The notes: generated by a model from the letters alone, not told the origin. Positions 26,923 through 35,293 are shown, numbered from the stretch's first letter. The stretch is 64,000 bases of DNA from Paracholeplasma morum (GCF_016907055.1 NZ_JAFBBG010000004.1:1-64000); one strand, 5' to 3'. Made by a program: numbers and translations.

Positions 26923-27992
26923 TCGAATAATTTCAACATCGCTTTATTATAGAAGATGTTAGAGAAATACGTGCTTTTCTTTCCAACAATATCCAGATCC
27001 ATTAAATCTCGATATCGCTTCATAATTGTCTTCGGCAATACATTAAATTGTGCTTGAAGCGGTTCACTTTCCAAATAGATTATTCGGTGACTGACGTGTA
27101 ACATTTCTGTTAGGCGTCTTTTTTGATAAATGGTATGATCGCTTTTCTCAATCTTATCTTCTTGTTTACGTTTAAGCTTGTTATAGCCATTAATCATTTC
27201 TTTAGTATCTTTAATTGCGTGCAAAATGGCTTTTAGAAACGCTATTACAAACAAATTGATATCTCCATCTTGAATAGCCTTTACTCTGATTCCCTCAATG
27301 TTTTCTAAATGTTTTGAAAGTGGTATATAGTGTTTAATACCATCAAACTCTATTAGATACAAAATTGAGGCTAATCTAGCAAGTTCAAGATTACCTATTA
27401 AGAATGGTAAGGATGTAGCTATCTGAAAATACAATAAGGCACTTCTTATGTATACAGATACATCGTCCCTATACATAAACAGTTCCATTTCTTCCATTAA
27501 AATATTCATGGATTCTGCATCAGGTGGGATATATGTCGCTTGTTCTATTGAATTTCCGACAAAAGACTGAGTACGTCTGAACTCACCTGGATAGTGATTT
27601 TGGTGTTTTTGAAATAATGCAAAATGAAGATCCTTTAAGAATCTATTAGCATAGCCAATTTTTTTAATATGGTTAGGTGCTTCGTCATATACTTCTTGAA
27701 AATGCAATAAATCCGAATAAAAAAGGTTGAATCCGCTTGGTGCATATAAATCCGAAAGTGAATAATCACCTATCGTATATTTCATGCTATCGAGCATTTC
27801 TTTATCTTGAATCAGTCTATAGAAAGATCTATTTACAGGCGTTTCAACAGGTAAAGCCGCTTCAATATCCTTTACTAAGGCGTCGCATGATTCATCTTTT
27901 TTGGATGTTATTAATAACCCGTTTAAGGTATAAGGTATAAACACATTGATTTGTTTTAGTCCATAAGGTTTTTTTTCGTAATTTCCAAGCAT
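26919..27992 (-). CDS. Fic-domain protein with degenerate catalytic motif, coupled to rsmD
   Basis: The 357-residue protein has the layout of Fic proteins with a Fic_N region: FRRTQSFVG (about 138-146) and ATYIPPDAESMNILMEEMELFM (152-173) correspond to the FR..Q.WIG and A.YVPPPPE..L..L segments, and YIRSALLYFQIATSLPFLIGNLELARL (181-207) to the IRAALAHYQFE-HPFxDGNGRxGRL motif. Pro196, Phe197, Gly200, Asn201 and Arg206 remain, but the catalytic His is Leu195, the metal-binding acid is Ile199 and the Arg is Glu203. IPLSKHLEN matches YLSEYLE. AMPylation is therefore unlikely. The C-terminal part (about 275-357) may hold a degraded winged helix. The role next to rsmD is unknown. Confidence 0.72.
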   Translation of the reverse strand: MLGNYEKKPYGLKQINVFIPYTLNGLLITSKKDESCDALVKDIEAALPVETPVNRSFYRLIQDKEMLDSMKYTIGDYSLSDLYAPSGFNLFYSDLLHFQEVYDEAPNHIKKIGYANRFLKDLHFALFQKHQNHYPGEFRRTQSFVGNSIEQATYIPPDAESMNILMEEMELFMYRDDVSVYIRSALLYFQIATSLPFLIGNLELARLASILYLIEFDGIKHYIPLSKHLENIEGIRVKAIQDGDINLFVIAFLKAILHAIKDTKEMINGYNKLKRKQEDKIEKSDHTIYQKRRLTEMLHVSHRIIYLESEPLQAQFNVLPKTIMKRYRDLMDLDIVGKKSTYFSNIFYNKAMLKLFE

Positions 27993-28046
27993 ATTATCAC
28001 CTATAAAAATTATACATAAAATGGCTTAAAAAAGCAAAGAAAACAA

Positions 28047-28072
28047 ACAAAAAAGGCATAAATATGCCTTTT
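28047..28072 (-). terminator. Terminator of the DEAD-box helicase gene
   Basis: Minus strand AAAAGGCATA, loop TT, TATGCCTTTTTT. The stem overlaps the stop codon. Confidence 0.88.
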
Positions 28073-29723
28073 ATAGTTTACGTAGTTTGATTGCTTTGTT
28101 TTTATACTTTTTACCAGCTAACTGAAGGATTCTATTCGAAGCCATTCTGTTTAATTGGAATACTGTTTTAGTATCTCCAATCGTGATATCGCCAATATTT
28201 CCTGAGTATAAGTCGGCTTCTTTCTTGAATAAATCAATTAGACTAACTGCTCTAATTTGATCTTGCTTACCGAAGTTGATTTCATATTCGACAAAGTCGC
28301 GTACTCTTCCACTTCCTGAGGTTCCATTTGAAGATTGTGGTCTTCTTGGTGCACCATTTTGCTCTCTACGTCCATTGGATTTAGAATCAAATTCACGTCT
28401 TGGCTTAACATCTGCTGGAATTTCACGGTAAACTTTTTCAGTTTCATCAATCGTTAAAGTCATTAACGCATTGATGATGTCAATGCCATCGTATCCATCG
28501 GATAATAGCTTTTGAATTACTATTTCATAACGATTTTCACGTTTTGCAGTAATCATATCTACGATTTGATTGTAAATACCTTTGATTTTCACTGCATGAA
28601 TATCGTCGATTGAAGGAATTTCCTTCAATTCTAGCGGCTGTTTTGTGAAGTACTCAAGTTCTTTGATTCTGCGTCTGTTCCATGCATTAGATAAAGTGAT
28701 TGCATAACCGCTCTTCCCTGCACGTCCAGTTCTACCAATTCTGTGAACGTAAACTTCTAATTCTTGTGGAATATCGTAGTTTATGATGGCTTCAACATCA
28801 TTGATGTCAAGCCCACGTGCTGCAACGTCAGTAGCAACTAAGATTTTCACTTGATTATTTCTAAACGCGTTCATTACACGGTCTCTTTGAAGTTGTTTCA
28901 AATCTCCATGTAAAGCATCAGCATTATAACCAAGGTTTTGAAGGTAGCTGACTAAATCGTCGACACCTTTCTTGGTATTAGCGAAAATGATAATCGATCT
29001 AAAATGATAAAAATCTAGTAATCTGACTAGTAGGTCATCTTTGTAGTCTTTTTTCACTTCATAATACACTTGTTTGATCTTTTCAACGGTTAATGTCTTA
29101 GCTTCGATCTTAATGTGTACTGGATCTTTTTGGTAGCTTGAAGCAACCTTTTTGATAAATGGTGGCATAGTAGCCGAGAATAAAACAGTCTGTCTTTCTC
29201 TTGGTGTATCTTTTAAAATAGTTTCTAAGTCTTCTTGGAAGCCCATTTTAAGCATTTCATCGGCTTCATCCATAACAAGCATTTGCAAATCACTGAAGTT
29301 CAATGTGCCTCTGTTCATGTGATCGATAATACGACCAGGTGTTCCGATAATAATTTGTGGTCTATCTTTTAGACTTCTAATTTGTCTGTCGATAGACTGT
29401 CCACCGTAAACCACGGTAGCTCTGATTTTGCGCGAATATCTTATAAGTTTTAAGAACTCTGCATATACTTGCAGAGACAGTTCTCTGGTAGGTAATAATA
29501 TCAGCGCTTGAATATTTGGGTTGTCCAAATCAATTTTCTCTACAATTGGAATCGCGAATGAAAATGTCTTGCCTGTCCCGGTTTGCGCTTGTCCAATCAT
29601 ATCTTTCCCAGCTCTTACGACTGGAATGGATGCTGCCTGAATTTCAGTTGGATGCGTGAACTCTAATTGGTCAATCGCCTTTTGAACATCAGGTAGTAAA
29701 TCTAAGTCTTTAAATGTAATCAA
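28071..29723 (-). CDS. DEAD-box RNA helicase with DbpA-type RNA-binding domain
   Basis: An ATP-dependent RNA helicase of 550 residues. Motifs appear in order: Q motif THPTEIQ, Walker A AQTGTGKT (about 47-54), PTRELS, TPGRI, DEAD (about 151-154), SAT, then the second lobe with HGDLKQLQRDR, ATDVAARGLDI and HRIGRTGRAGKSG. The C-terminal DbpA domain (NFGKQDQIRAVSLIDLFKKEA to the end, about 472-550) follows a Gly/Ser/Asn-rich linker. It resembles CshA/DeaD and would work in mRNA decay or ribosome assembly, perhaps with PNPase. The start is TTG 29723 with GAGG at seven bases. Confidence 0.93.
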   Translation of the reverse strand: MITFKDLDLLPDVQKAIDQLEFTHPTEIQAASIPVVRAGKDMIGQAQTGTGKTFSFAIPIVEKIDLDNPNIQALILLPTRELSLQVYAEFLKLIRYSRKIRATVVYGGQSIDRQIRSLKDRPQIIIGTPGRIIDHMNRGTLNFSDLQMLVMDEADEMLKMGFQEDLETILKDTPRERQTVLFSATMPPFIKKVASSYQKDPVHIKIEAKTLTVEKIKQVYYEVKKDYKDDLLVRLLDFYHFRSIIIFANTKKGVDDLVSYLQNLGYNADALHGDLKQLQRDRVMNAFRNNQVKILVATDVAARGLDINDVEAIINYDIPQELEVYVHRIGRTGRAGKSGYAITLSNAWNRRRIKELEYFTKQPLELKEIPSIDDIHAVKIKGIYNQIVDMITAKRENRYEIVIQKLLSDGYDGIDIINALMTLTIDETEKVYREIPADVKPRREFDSKSNGRREQNGAPRRPQSSNGTSGSGRVRDFVEYEINFGKQDQIRAVSLIDLFKKEADLYSGNIGDITIGDTKTVFQLNRMASNRILQLAGKKYKNKAIKLRKL

Positions 29724-29866
29724 TGTTTTTCCTCAATTCTTAATTAATACTTAAATACTATATCATAGATATATCTTATTTCCTAATCATTTTGCCTATA
29801 TATGTGAATAAAAGTGCTTTCAAGCAAAATGAATTCATAACATTCACAAAAAGCCTAGCAATCATT

Positions 29867-30053
29867 AAAAAAAGTCCAAAAAATGGACTTAAAATACATA
29901 ATAATACCTAGAAAGGTGTGAGAACAAAAAATTGTTACAGTGGGTATAATCAAGTGATGTTTTGTGATTCCTAACTATAATTTAGGCTTTCAACCCCACA
30001 TACTCTCAAATCCCGTTTCGGATGGTTGGGTTCCACAGCTTACCTTCTAGGCA
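29867..30053 (-). ncRNA. Structured small RNA, family unassigned (6S-like rod)
   Basis: A minus-strand unit of about 185 nt with its own promoter and terminator and no open frame. The ends pair (GCCTAGAAGGT near 30050 with ACCTTTCTAGGT near 29907), followed by GTGGAAC with GTTCTCAC. A large central bubble contains a short hairpin (ATCC/GGAT). An inner GTGGG/CCCAC helix and an apical CCTAA/TTAGG hairpin close the rod. Long closing stem, central bubble and apical arm are the 6S RNA plan, but I see no family-specific sequence, so 6S is a hypothesis. The terminator is AAGTCCA-TTTTT-TGGACTT plus T run (29890-29867). It could instead be the leader of the helicase gene. Confidence 0.6.
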
Positions 30054-30058
30054 CTTAT

Positions 30059-30088
30059 ATTTTATCATTAGAAAACGTTGTTTGTCAA
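30059..30088 (-). promoter_or_regulatory. Promoter of the structured small RNA
   Basis: Minus strand TTGACA (30088-30083), 18 bases, TAAAAT (30064-30059) with TGA just upstream. It lies between the galU stop and the RNA, starting six bases before galU ends on the coordinate axis. Confidence 0.75.
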
Positions 30089-30093
30089 ATTGA

Positions 30094-30975
30094 CTACTTT
30101 TGATCTAACTCTTTAAGTTTCTTGTTTAGTAGTTCAATAACCTGTGGTCTAACGTCATCACGTTTCAACCCAAAATCCAGTGTAGCTTCGATGTATCCGA
30201 TTCTCGATCCGATATCATAACGTTTACCATCAACATCGTATGAAAACACCTTTTCTTCAGTCATCATACGTTTTATTGCATCAGTCAGTTGTATTTCTCC
30301 ACCAGCTCCACGTTCTTGGTTCTCCAAGTATTTAAATATCGTTGGTGATAAGACATATCTCCCACCGATTGCACTTCTTGATGGAGCTACTTCAGGTTTT
30401 GGTTTTTCAACAACACTGCTTAATAGTGATAAACCTGGTTCTAACACAGATTCTGGCTTACATATACCGTATTTAGAGGTATCTTGTAAATCCACTTCCA
30501 GCGTTCCCAAGAAAGATCCGCCATATTGGTCATATTTATCGATTAATTGTCGTAGTACGGGTTTTTCATTGCCTACATACAAATCGTCTCCTAAAAGGAG
30601 TGCGAATGGTTCATTACCGATGAATGCTTTAGCACACAATACCGCATGGCCTAAGCCCAGTTGTTCTTTTTGACGAATATAGTGAATATTAGCCAAATTA
30701 GATACTCTTGTGACAATATTGAGTTCCTCAGTTTTGTTTTTTTCTTTTAAGATGCCTTCTAATTCTAAGTTGCGATCAAAGTGATCCATAATGGCATTTT
30801 TATTAGCACTAACAATAATCAAAATTTCTTCAATACCTGAAGCAATGGCTTCTTCTACAATATATTGGATTGTAGGGGTATCAATAATTGGAAACATTTC
30901 TTTTGCTAATGCTTTTGTTGCAGGTAAAAATCTTGTGCCATACCCTGCAGCTGGAATAACTGCCTTCTTTATCAT
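30094..30975 (-). CDS. galU: UTP-glucose-1-phosphate uridylyltransferase GalU
   Basis: GalU makes UDP-glucose from UTP and glucose 1-phosphate, for glycolipids or polysaccharides. The 293 residues start with AVIPAAGYGTRFLPATKALAKEMFPI (nucleotide-binding loop, about 5-30), then YIVEEAIASGIEEILI, RQKEQLGLGHAVLCAK, FALLLGDDL and VVEKPKPEVAPSRSAIGGRYVLSP. Length and motifs are typical. The SD before ATG 30975 is weak. It probably works with the phosphohexomutase encoded at 38.1-39.8 kb, which would supply glucose 1-phosphate. Confidence 0.96.
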   Translation of the reverse strand: MIKKAVIPAAGYGTRFLPATKALAKEMFPIIDTPTIQYIVEEAIASGIEEILIIVSANKNAIMDHFDRNLELEGILKEKNKTEELNIVTRVSNLANIHYIRQKEQLGLGHAVLCAKAFIGNEPFALLLGDDLYVGNEKPVLRQLIDKYDQYGGSFLGTLEVDLQDTSKYGICKPESVLEPGLSLLSSVVEKPKPEVAPSRSAIGGRYVLSPTIFKYLENQERGAGGEIQLTDAIKRMMTEEKVFSYDVDGKRYDIGSRIGYIEATLDFGLKRDDVRPQVIELLNKKLKELDQK

Positions 30976-31011
30976 ATTTTCTGTTAGCTTTTTTATAAAA
31001 GCTTCTCCCTT

Positions 31012-32469
31012 CTAATAATAGAGCATGATGCGAACAAACGTGCCATTATTACGCATAGACTCTAGTAATATATCTCTAACCGATGTCTCAATTAAGTAAT
31101 CGAGATTACGGCATTTCAGATTTGTCTGAATTGTGTATACGCCTTCTTGATCCAATTCTTCTAGTCGTCTTGATGTATACTTCTTCTGATAGTTTTGTAA
31201 GTCCACCATGGTTTTAAAATATAATACCACACTAATGATAACTTCGCCTCTTATTTCTAACTCATTCAGTAAATGAGCTAAATTGAGGGCTCTAGCAACA
31301 ATGTATTCCGGATTATGAAAGAATCTAGTTTCATAAAACTTTCGACTAGAATCATTATATTCTCTCAGACCAACGTGGGTTTTAAATAGCCCTTCTAAAA
31401 AGATTTTGAATTTCTCCATTCGTTTTTCCTGGCCCTTAATGAATTCAGCAAAAACGTATGTATACTTTTTATTATGTGTGTAAGCAGTGATAATAAACTT
31501 ATGAAAGTTCGCATAGACAAGTATTTCATCAAAGTGACTTTGGAATGTCTCCAATGGTACTTCGATTCCATAGTGGCCAATTTCAGTGGTTTGTTCATTA
31601 TATACTAGAGATTCAAATAAGGCATTCGCATATACTATTTCCTGTCTATCGCTATCATAATAAGTGTATGCACTATAGCTTACGCGTGAAAAGTACTTTA
31701 CATATTCAACGATAGCAACTGATAAACCAAATACTCCAACCAGTGCCATGAAGAGCCCTTTTATCATCGGATCGACATCATCTATTAATGCAATAATATA
31801 GATAATCGGGATAAATACAGATAATCTTACTGCTCTCATCATAGTAGTAAATCCCTTTTTTTGAAGCAGAATCATCATGATGAACACAATTGTTAAGAAA
31901 TAAATACCTAAGATGTTACTTAAGGATACTACTTGGAAATAGGCAATATCGTTAGCTACGAATAATAAAATGAATATATCTATCCCAAATAAAACTAATA
32001 CAGTAAGCGTACGTGCTCTATGATACCAAGCTTTTGTGTAGAGTTTTCGAGTTTGAGGCAAATGATAATGATCTTTCATCTCACGACGATATTGATAAAA
32101 AGTTTCATATTTACCTATCATTTTTAGTCTAAACGGCTCTATTTCAGCGTCACTTAAAGTATTAGCCAAATATGTTTCAAACTCTGCTAACGGATTAGAA
32201 ACGAAGATTAGTGACCCAATGAATATGACAACTAGACTGAATCGTTCGGGGATTAATGCCAATACAATCGCAATTAAAACACCGTATATAAAGAATACGA
32301 TTAGTTTTGCAAGTCCGCCAAACACATACAGTGCCAGATACAGTAAAAATAAAACGCTCACTAGCGCATAAATGGTTTGATGATTCGGTTGTAAAAAGCT
32401 AGAAGCAATGACCAAAGCTACAATAATACTTGAGGCCATAATCATTGCGATTAATAAACGTCTAGACAT
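31012..32469 (-). CDS. Uncharacterised membrane protein with cytosolic C-terminal domain
   Basis: I do not recognise this 485-residue protein. The first 100 residues hold about four transmembrane helices (LLIAMIMASSIIVALVIASS; TIYALVSVLFLLYLALYVF; LIVFFIYGVLIAIVLALI), then a charged loop (100-155), four more helices (about 155-275), and a soluble 210-residue C-terminal domain with aromatic and charged residues. No known motif is seen. It precedes galU by 36 bases with a small hairpin between (AGCTTTT/AAAAGCT), so the two may be cotranscribed. Confidence 0.65.
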   Translation of the reverse strand: MSRRLLIAMIMASSIIVALVIASSFLQPNHQTIYALVSVLFLLYLALYVFGGLAKLIVFFIYGVLIAIVLALIPERFSLVVIFIGSLIFVSNPLAEFETYLANTLSDAEIEPFRLKMIGKYETFYQYRREMKDHYHLPQTRKLYTKAWYHRARTLTVLVLFGIDIFILLFVANDIAYFQVVSLSNILGIYFLTIVFIMMILLQKKGFTTMMRAVRLSVFIPIIYIIALIDDVDPMIKGLFMALVGVFGLSVAIVEYVKYFSRVSYSAYTYYDSDRQEIVYANALFESLVYNEQTTEIGHYGIEVPLETFQSHFDEILVYANFHKFIITAYTHNKKYTYVFAEFIKGQEKRMEKFKIFLEGLFKTHVGLREYNDSSRKFYETRFFHNPEYIVARALNLAHLLNELEIRGEVIISVVLYFKTMVDLQNYQKKYTSRRLEELDQEGVYTIQTNLKCRNLDYLIETSVRDILLESMRNNGTFVRIMLYY

Positions 32470-32497
32470 ATTTCATCCTCTTCTAGTCTCATTATAC

Positions 32498-32525
32498 AAA
32501 AAAAAGAATGGTAAGTCCATTCTTT
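32498..32525 (-). terminator. Terminator of the infC-rpmI-rplT operon
   Basis: Minus strand AAAGAATGG, loop ACTTA, CCATTCTTT followed by T run. Confidence 0.9.
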
Positions 32526-32537
32526 ATTCATTAATAA

Positions 32538-33098
32538 TTATTTAGTTTGTGCAGCTCTTATAGCTTCTACAAGGTCAGCTTTTTTCATGCCTGAAAGACC
32601 TGATAAGCCTAATTCTTGTGCCATTTCTTTAAGTTGTGCAACAGTTAATTTTCCCAAATCAACTTCTACTGCTTTTGGAGCTTCTTTAACTTCTGCTTTT
32701 GGAGCCTTAACAGCAACTTCAGCAACTACTGGTTTAACTTCGCCAGCTAAGCCTTTTTTAGCTACTTCAACGATGTTAGCGAATCCTTTTGGATCGTTAA
32801 CAGCTAAATCAGCTAACATTTTTCTGTTAATTACTACACCAGCTTTTAATAGTCCATTGATTAGCAATGAATATTTGAAGTTATTTTGTTTGCATGCAGC
32901 ATTGATTCTTGAAATCCAGATTTTTCTGAAGTTTCTCTTTGTTTGTTTTCTATCTCTGTAAGCGTATGCTAATGAACGCATTACTTGTTCATGTGCAGTA
33001 CGGAAAAGAGTACGTTTGGATCCAAAGTAACCTTTGGCTAATTTTAAGATTTTTTTACGTCTTGCGCGTGTTTGTACGCTTCCTTTAACTCTTGGCAT
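32538..33098 (-). CDS. rplT: Large ribosomal subunit protein bL20 with C-terminal Rho-N/SAP-like extension
   Basis: L20 is needed for early 50S assembly and in Firmicutes and E. coli represses its own operon by binding the leader. Residues 1-119 are a normal L20 ([28 protein letters not shown] opening, [34 protein letters not shown]). L20 normally ends near 118. Here an Ala/Lys/Val/Pro-rich linker (about 120-146) leads to [36 protein letters not shown] (148-183), the LT..eLK..A..lgi.gls.mkK.eLv.aI pattern of Rho N-terminal/SAP-like helical domains. The frame is continuous and codon use looks even, so this is a true fusion. It ends the operon. Confidence 0.95.
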   Translation of the reverse strand: MPRVKGSVQTRARRKKILKLAKGYFGSKRTLFRTAHEQVMRSLAYAYRDRKQTKRNFRKIWISRINAACKQNNFKYSLLINGLLKAGVVINRKMLADLAVNDPKGFANIVEVAKKGLAGEVKPVVAEVAVKAPKAEVKEAPKAVEVDLGKLTVAQLKEMAQELGLSGLSGMKKADLVEAIRAAQTK

Positions 33099-33107
33099 GT
33101 TATCCTC

Positions 33108-33308
33108 CTACTTAAGATTCGAAATCAGTTGTTTGATACGTTTGTAGTCTGATGCAGACACACCTGTTTCGCCTCTTAATTGTCTATTTTGTTTTGTTGT
33201 TTTGCTTGCAGCTAAGTGGTTTGAGTAAGCATGGCCTCTTTGTAATTTACCAGTACCAGTTACTTTAATTCTTTTCTTTAAACCACTATGAGTCTTTTGT
33301 TTTGGCAT
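33108..33308 (-). CDS. rpmI: Large ribosomal subunit protein bL35
   Basis: The 66-residue L35 has the conserved [45 protein letters not shown] content and a basic C-terminus. It lies between infC and rplT in the universal infC-rpmI-rplT operon, 9 bases before rplT and 13 after infC, with AGGAGACT as ribosome site. Confidence 0.97.
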   Translation of the reverse strand: MPKQKTHSGLKKRIKVTGTGKLQRGHAYSNHLAASKTTKQNRQLRGETGVSASDYKRIKQLISNLK

Positions 33309-33321
33309 TTATATAGTCTCC

Positions 33322-33858
33322 TTATGATTTCGTTTTTGGGGCTACAGTCGCACTTAATTGACGACCTTCCATTTTAATGCTTGATTCAACCACAATTGAA
33401 TCACCTAAGGCTTGAATGAAATCTTCCATAACTTTGTAGCCTTGTGAGCTATGAACAATCATTCTTCCTCTAAAACGCAAACTGATTTTTACCTTGTCGC
33501 CTTTACTAATGAACTTAGTAGCACTCTTTACTTTAGTCTCTAAGTCGTGTTTGTCAATTACTGGAGACAAACGAATTTCTTTGATTTCAACGACATGTTG
33601 GTTTTTCTTCATTTCACGTGCTTTACGTTGTTGATCGTAGCGGAATTTTGAGTAATCCATTATTTTCGCTACTACTGGTTTTGAATCTGGTGATACGACA
33701 ACTAAATCTAGTTCTCTTCTTCTAGCTTCAGTTAGTGCTTGTTGGATTTTAATCACACCCAAGTTTTCACCTTGATCGTCGATAACCAATAATTCTCTAG
33801 CCATGATGCCTTCATTGACTAAAGCATCTGTTTTATTACCTTTTACGGGGCTCTTTAT
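33322..33858 (-). CDS. infC: Translation initiation factor IF-3, probable AUA start
   Basis: IF-3 keeps ribosomal subunits apart and checks the start codon. The protein has LVNEGIMARELLVIDDQGENLGVI, then the linker helix FRYDQQRKAREMKKNQ and the C-domain EIRLSPVIDKHDLETKVKSATKFISKGDKVKISLRFRGR in order. The longest frame begins at GTG 33867, but that codon lies inside the SD AGGAGGT (33872-33866). Eight bases downstream of GGAGG, in frame, is ATA 33858, the proper spacing. infC uses rare starts (AUU, AUC, AUA) in many bacteria so that IF-3 can control itself, so ATA is chosen (178 residues). The next in-frame ATG is only at GIMARE and lacks an SD. Confidence 0.93.
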   Translation of the reverse strand: MKSPVKGNKTDALVNEGIMARELLVIDDQGENLGVIKIQQALTEARRRELDLVVVSPDSKPVVAKIMDYSKFRYDQQRKAREMKKNQHVVEIKEIRLSPVIDKHDLETKVKSATKFISKGDKVKISLRFRGRMIVHSSQGYKVMEDFIQALGDSIVVESSIKMEGRQLSATVAPKTKS

Positions 33859-33883
33859 ATGCTCCACCTCCTAAGTGTTTTTA

Positions 33884-34016
33884 TAAAAGAAAAAGTGTGT
33901 ACATTGTACCCACTTAACGTTATTAATATATGCATATTAAATACGTGACTGTTTGCCTACTGACTTATCAATCAGGCGAGAAGTAGGTACTTCTTCTTTT
34001 CACTATTTCTAGTTCC
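33884..34016 (-). promoter_or_regulatory. infC operon leader with attenuator (L20-leader-like)
   Basis: The transcript start near 34016 leaves a leader of about 150 bases. It contains an extended pairing GTACCTACTTCTCGCC...GTAGGC region (33955-33995) and ends in AAGTG-G-GTAC, loop AAT, GTAC-A-CACTT followed by a T-rich run, a terminator 14 bases before the SD of infC. This is the layout of Firmicute L20 leaders, where L20 binding promotes premature termination. Assignment rests on position and structure, not on a covariance match. Confidence 0.65.
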
Positions 34017-34022
34017 TTATGT

Positions 34023-34051
34023 ATTATACCTAATGGGCAATCTATTGTCAA
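34023..34051 (-). promoter_or_regulatory. Promoter of the infC-rpmI-rplT operon
   Basis: Minus strand TTGACA (34051-34046), exactly 17 bases, TATAAT (34028-34023): a full consensus promoter. Confidence 0.92.
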
Positions 34052-34065
34052 CCCAAAAGTATAAA

Positions 34066-34728
34066 TTACTTTGATTTAAATAACAACCCAGTCAAACCAA
34101 TCGCATTATATAGCAATGCTAACGAAATGGTATAAACAAAACGGGTGATACTAAAATCAAATAAATGTGGAATTAAGTAATATAATGGATTCGTATCCGT
34201 CTGCATCATTGGTAAAAACACAGCCAACATCAACAGAAATATCCATTTGAACTTACTTTTAACACTCATTAATAATACCATAAAACTCGCGTAAACAAAA
34301 GCATTTGTCAAATATATTCCAAAAGAAACACTTATCTTTACGTATGAATCAAAGGCAATCCAAAATACTATTTGAAAAATTCCATACCCTGTGATAGAAA
34401 TTATGCTTAAGGAAATCATAAGCGAAATCCACTTTGATATGTAGTATTTTGTCTTCAGTCCAATTACTAAAAATAGTTCATGGTCGTTTATTAGTTGTTG
34501 AACCCTATGAATCAATAGAATCACAGAGAAATACCATAAAACCATTTTTGTCTCATTAATATAATGACTTTGATTATTTATGTGATTAAGCATCCGTTCA
34601 ACTCTAGGCTCAAAATAACCGGATAACATCAACAGTAACAAGACATATATCAGTAAAGTGATTACTATCATCAAGTAATCCTTTTTCTTTGACTCTTTTA
34701 GGAAGTCATAAAGCGTTAAACTCATCAA
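34066..34728 (-). CDS. Membrane permease of a small ABC exporter (unassigned family)
   Basis: The 220-residue protein has six predicted membrane helices (YLMIVITLLIYVLLLLMLSGY; MVLWYFSVILLIHRV; WISLMISLSIISITGYGIFQIVFWIAF; further pairs to the end), matching ABC-2-like exporter permeases in size. It begins inside the last codons of the upstream ATPase gene (23-base overlap), so the two products almost certainly form one transporter. I see no motif that names the substrate. It ends the four-gene cluster; no clear terminator follows before the infC promoter. Confidence 0.72.
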   Translation of the reverse strand: MMSLTLYDFLKESKKKDYLMIVITLLIYVLLLLMLSGYFEPRVERMLNHINNQSHYINETKMVLWYFSVILLIHRVQQLINDHELFLVIGLKTKYYISKWISLMISLSIISITGYGIFQIVFWIAFDSYVKISVSFGIYLTNAFVYASFMVLLMSVKSKFKWIFLLMLAVFLPMMQTDTNPLYYLIPHLFDFSITRFVYTISLALLYNAIGLTGLLFKSK

Positions 34729-35293
34729 TGTTAATCACCTCATGATCGATGCTTTTAAACAAGTTCTTTTCGTGTGACGAGACAATGATGCAAGCCCCTT
34801 GTTTTATTAATTCCCCTAATCTTTTTTCGATGCATTTAATACTTTTGGCATCTAATGCTGTGAAGGGCTCGTCTAAAAAAACGAGATCTGGGCATCCCAC
34901 TAATGCGAAATAGAGTAATATCTTTTGTTTATTACCCTTAGAAAGGATATCCACAGTATGTGTTAAATCGATTTCTAACTCTGAAAGAAACTTTAAATCC
35001 AATTCTATCTTTAAAATAGATAGCATCCATTCGATAAACTTCATTGGTTTTTCTTGATAAGGCAATTCCACATAGTCTGGCATATATCTACATTTAAGTC
35101 TACCAGCAGTTTTGATATAGCCTTTATCAAGTTTTACTCGCTCCATACATATTTTCAAAAAAGTGGTTTTACCAGAACCGTTTTTTCCTCTTAAGACTGT
35201 AAGTGACCCTCTTTGAAAGCTTTTGGTAAAATTATCGATAATTATCTTGTCTCCATAGCGCTTACTGGCCTCTTTAATCTCAATCAAGGACAT
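34706..35293 (-). CDS. ABC transporter ATP-binding protein
   Basis: The 195-residue protein is a compact ABC ATPase: Walker A LRGKNGSGKTTF (about 35-46), a short Q-loop region, a divergent signature LSKGNKQKILLYFAL (canonical LSGGQ reads LSKGN), Walker B DLVFLDEPFTALDA and the H-loop IIVSSHE. The LSKGN variant is common in exporters for bacteriocins, lantibiotic immunity and multidrug export. It is coupled to the permease downstream and overlaps the anchored protein gene upstream by 14 bases. Confidence 0.9.
   Translation of the reverse strand: MSLIEIKEASKRYGDKIIIDNFTKSFQRGSLTVLRGKNGSGKTTFLKICMERVKLDKGYIKTAGRLKCRYMPDYVELPYQEKPMKFIEWMLSILKIELDLKFLSELEIDLTHTVDILSKGNKQKILLYFALVGCPDLVFLDEPFTALDAKSIKCIEKRLGELIKQGACIIVSSHEKNLFKSIDHEVINIDEFNAL

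Noticed and set aside
29867-30053. SRP RNA (4.5S) or tmRNA
   Set aside because: No GGAAGG-type SRP loop motif and no tRNA-like ends or tag-peptide frame are visible.
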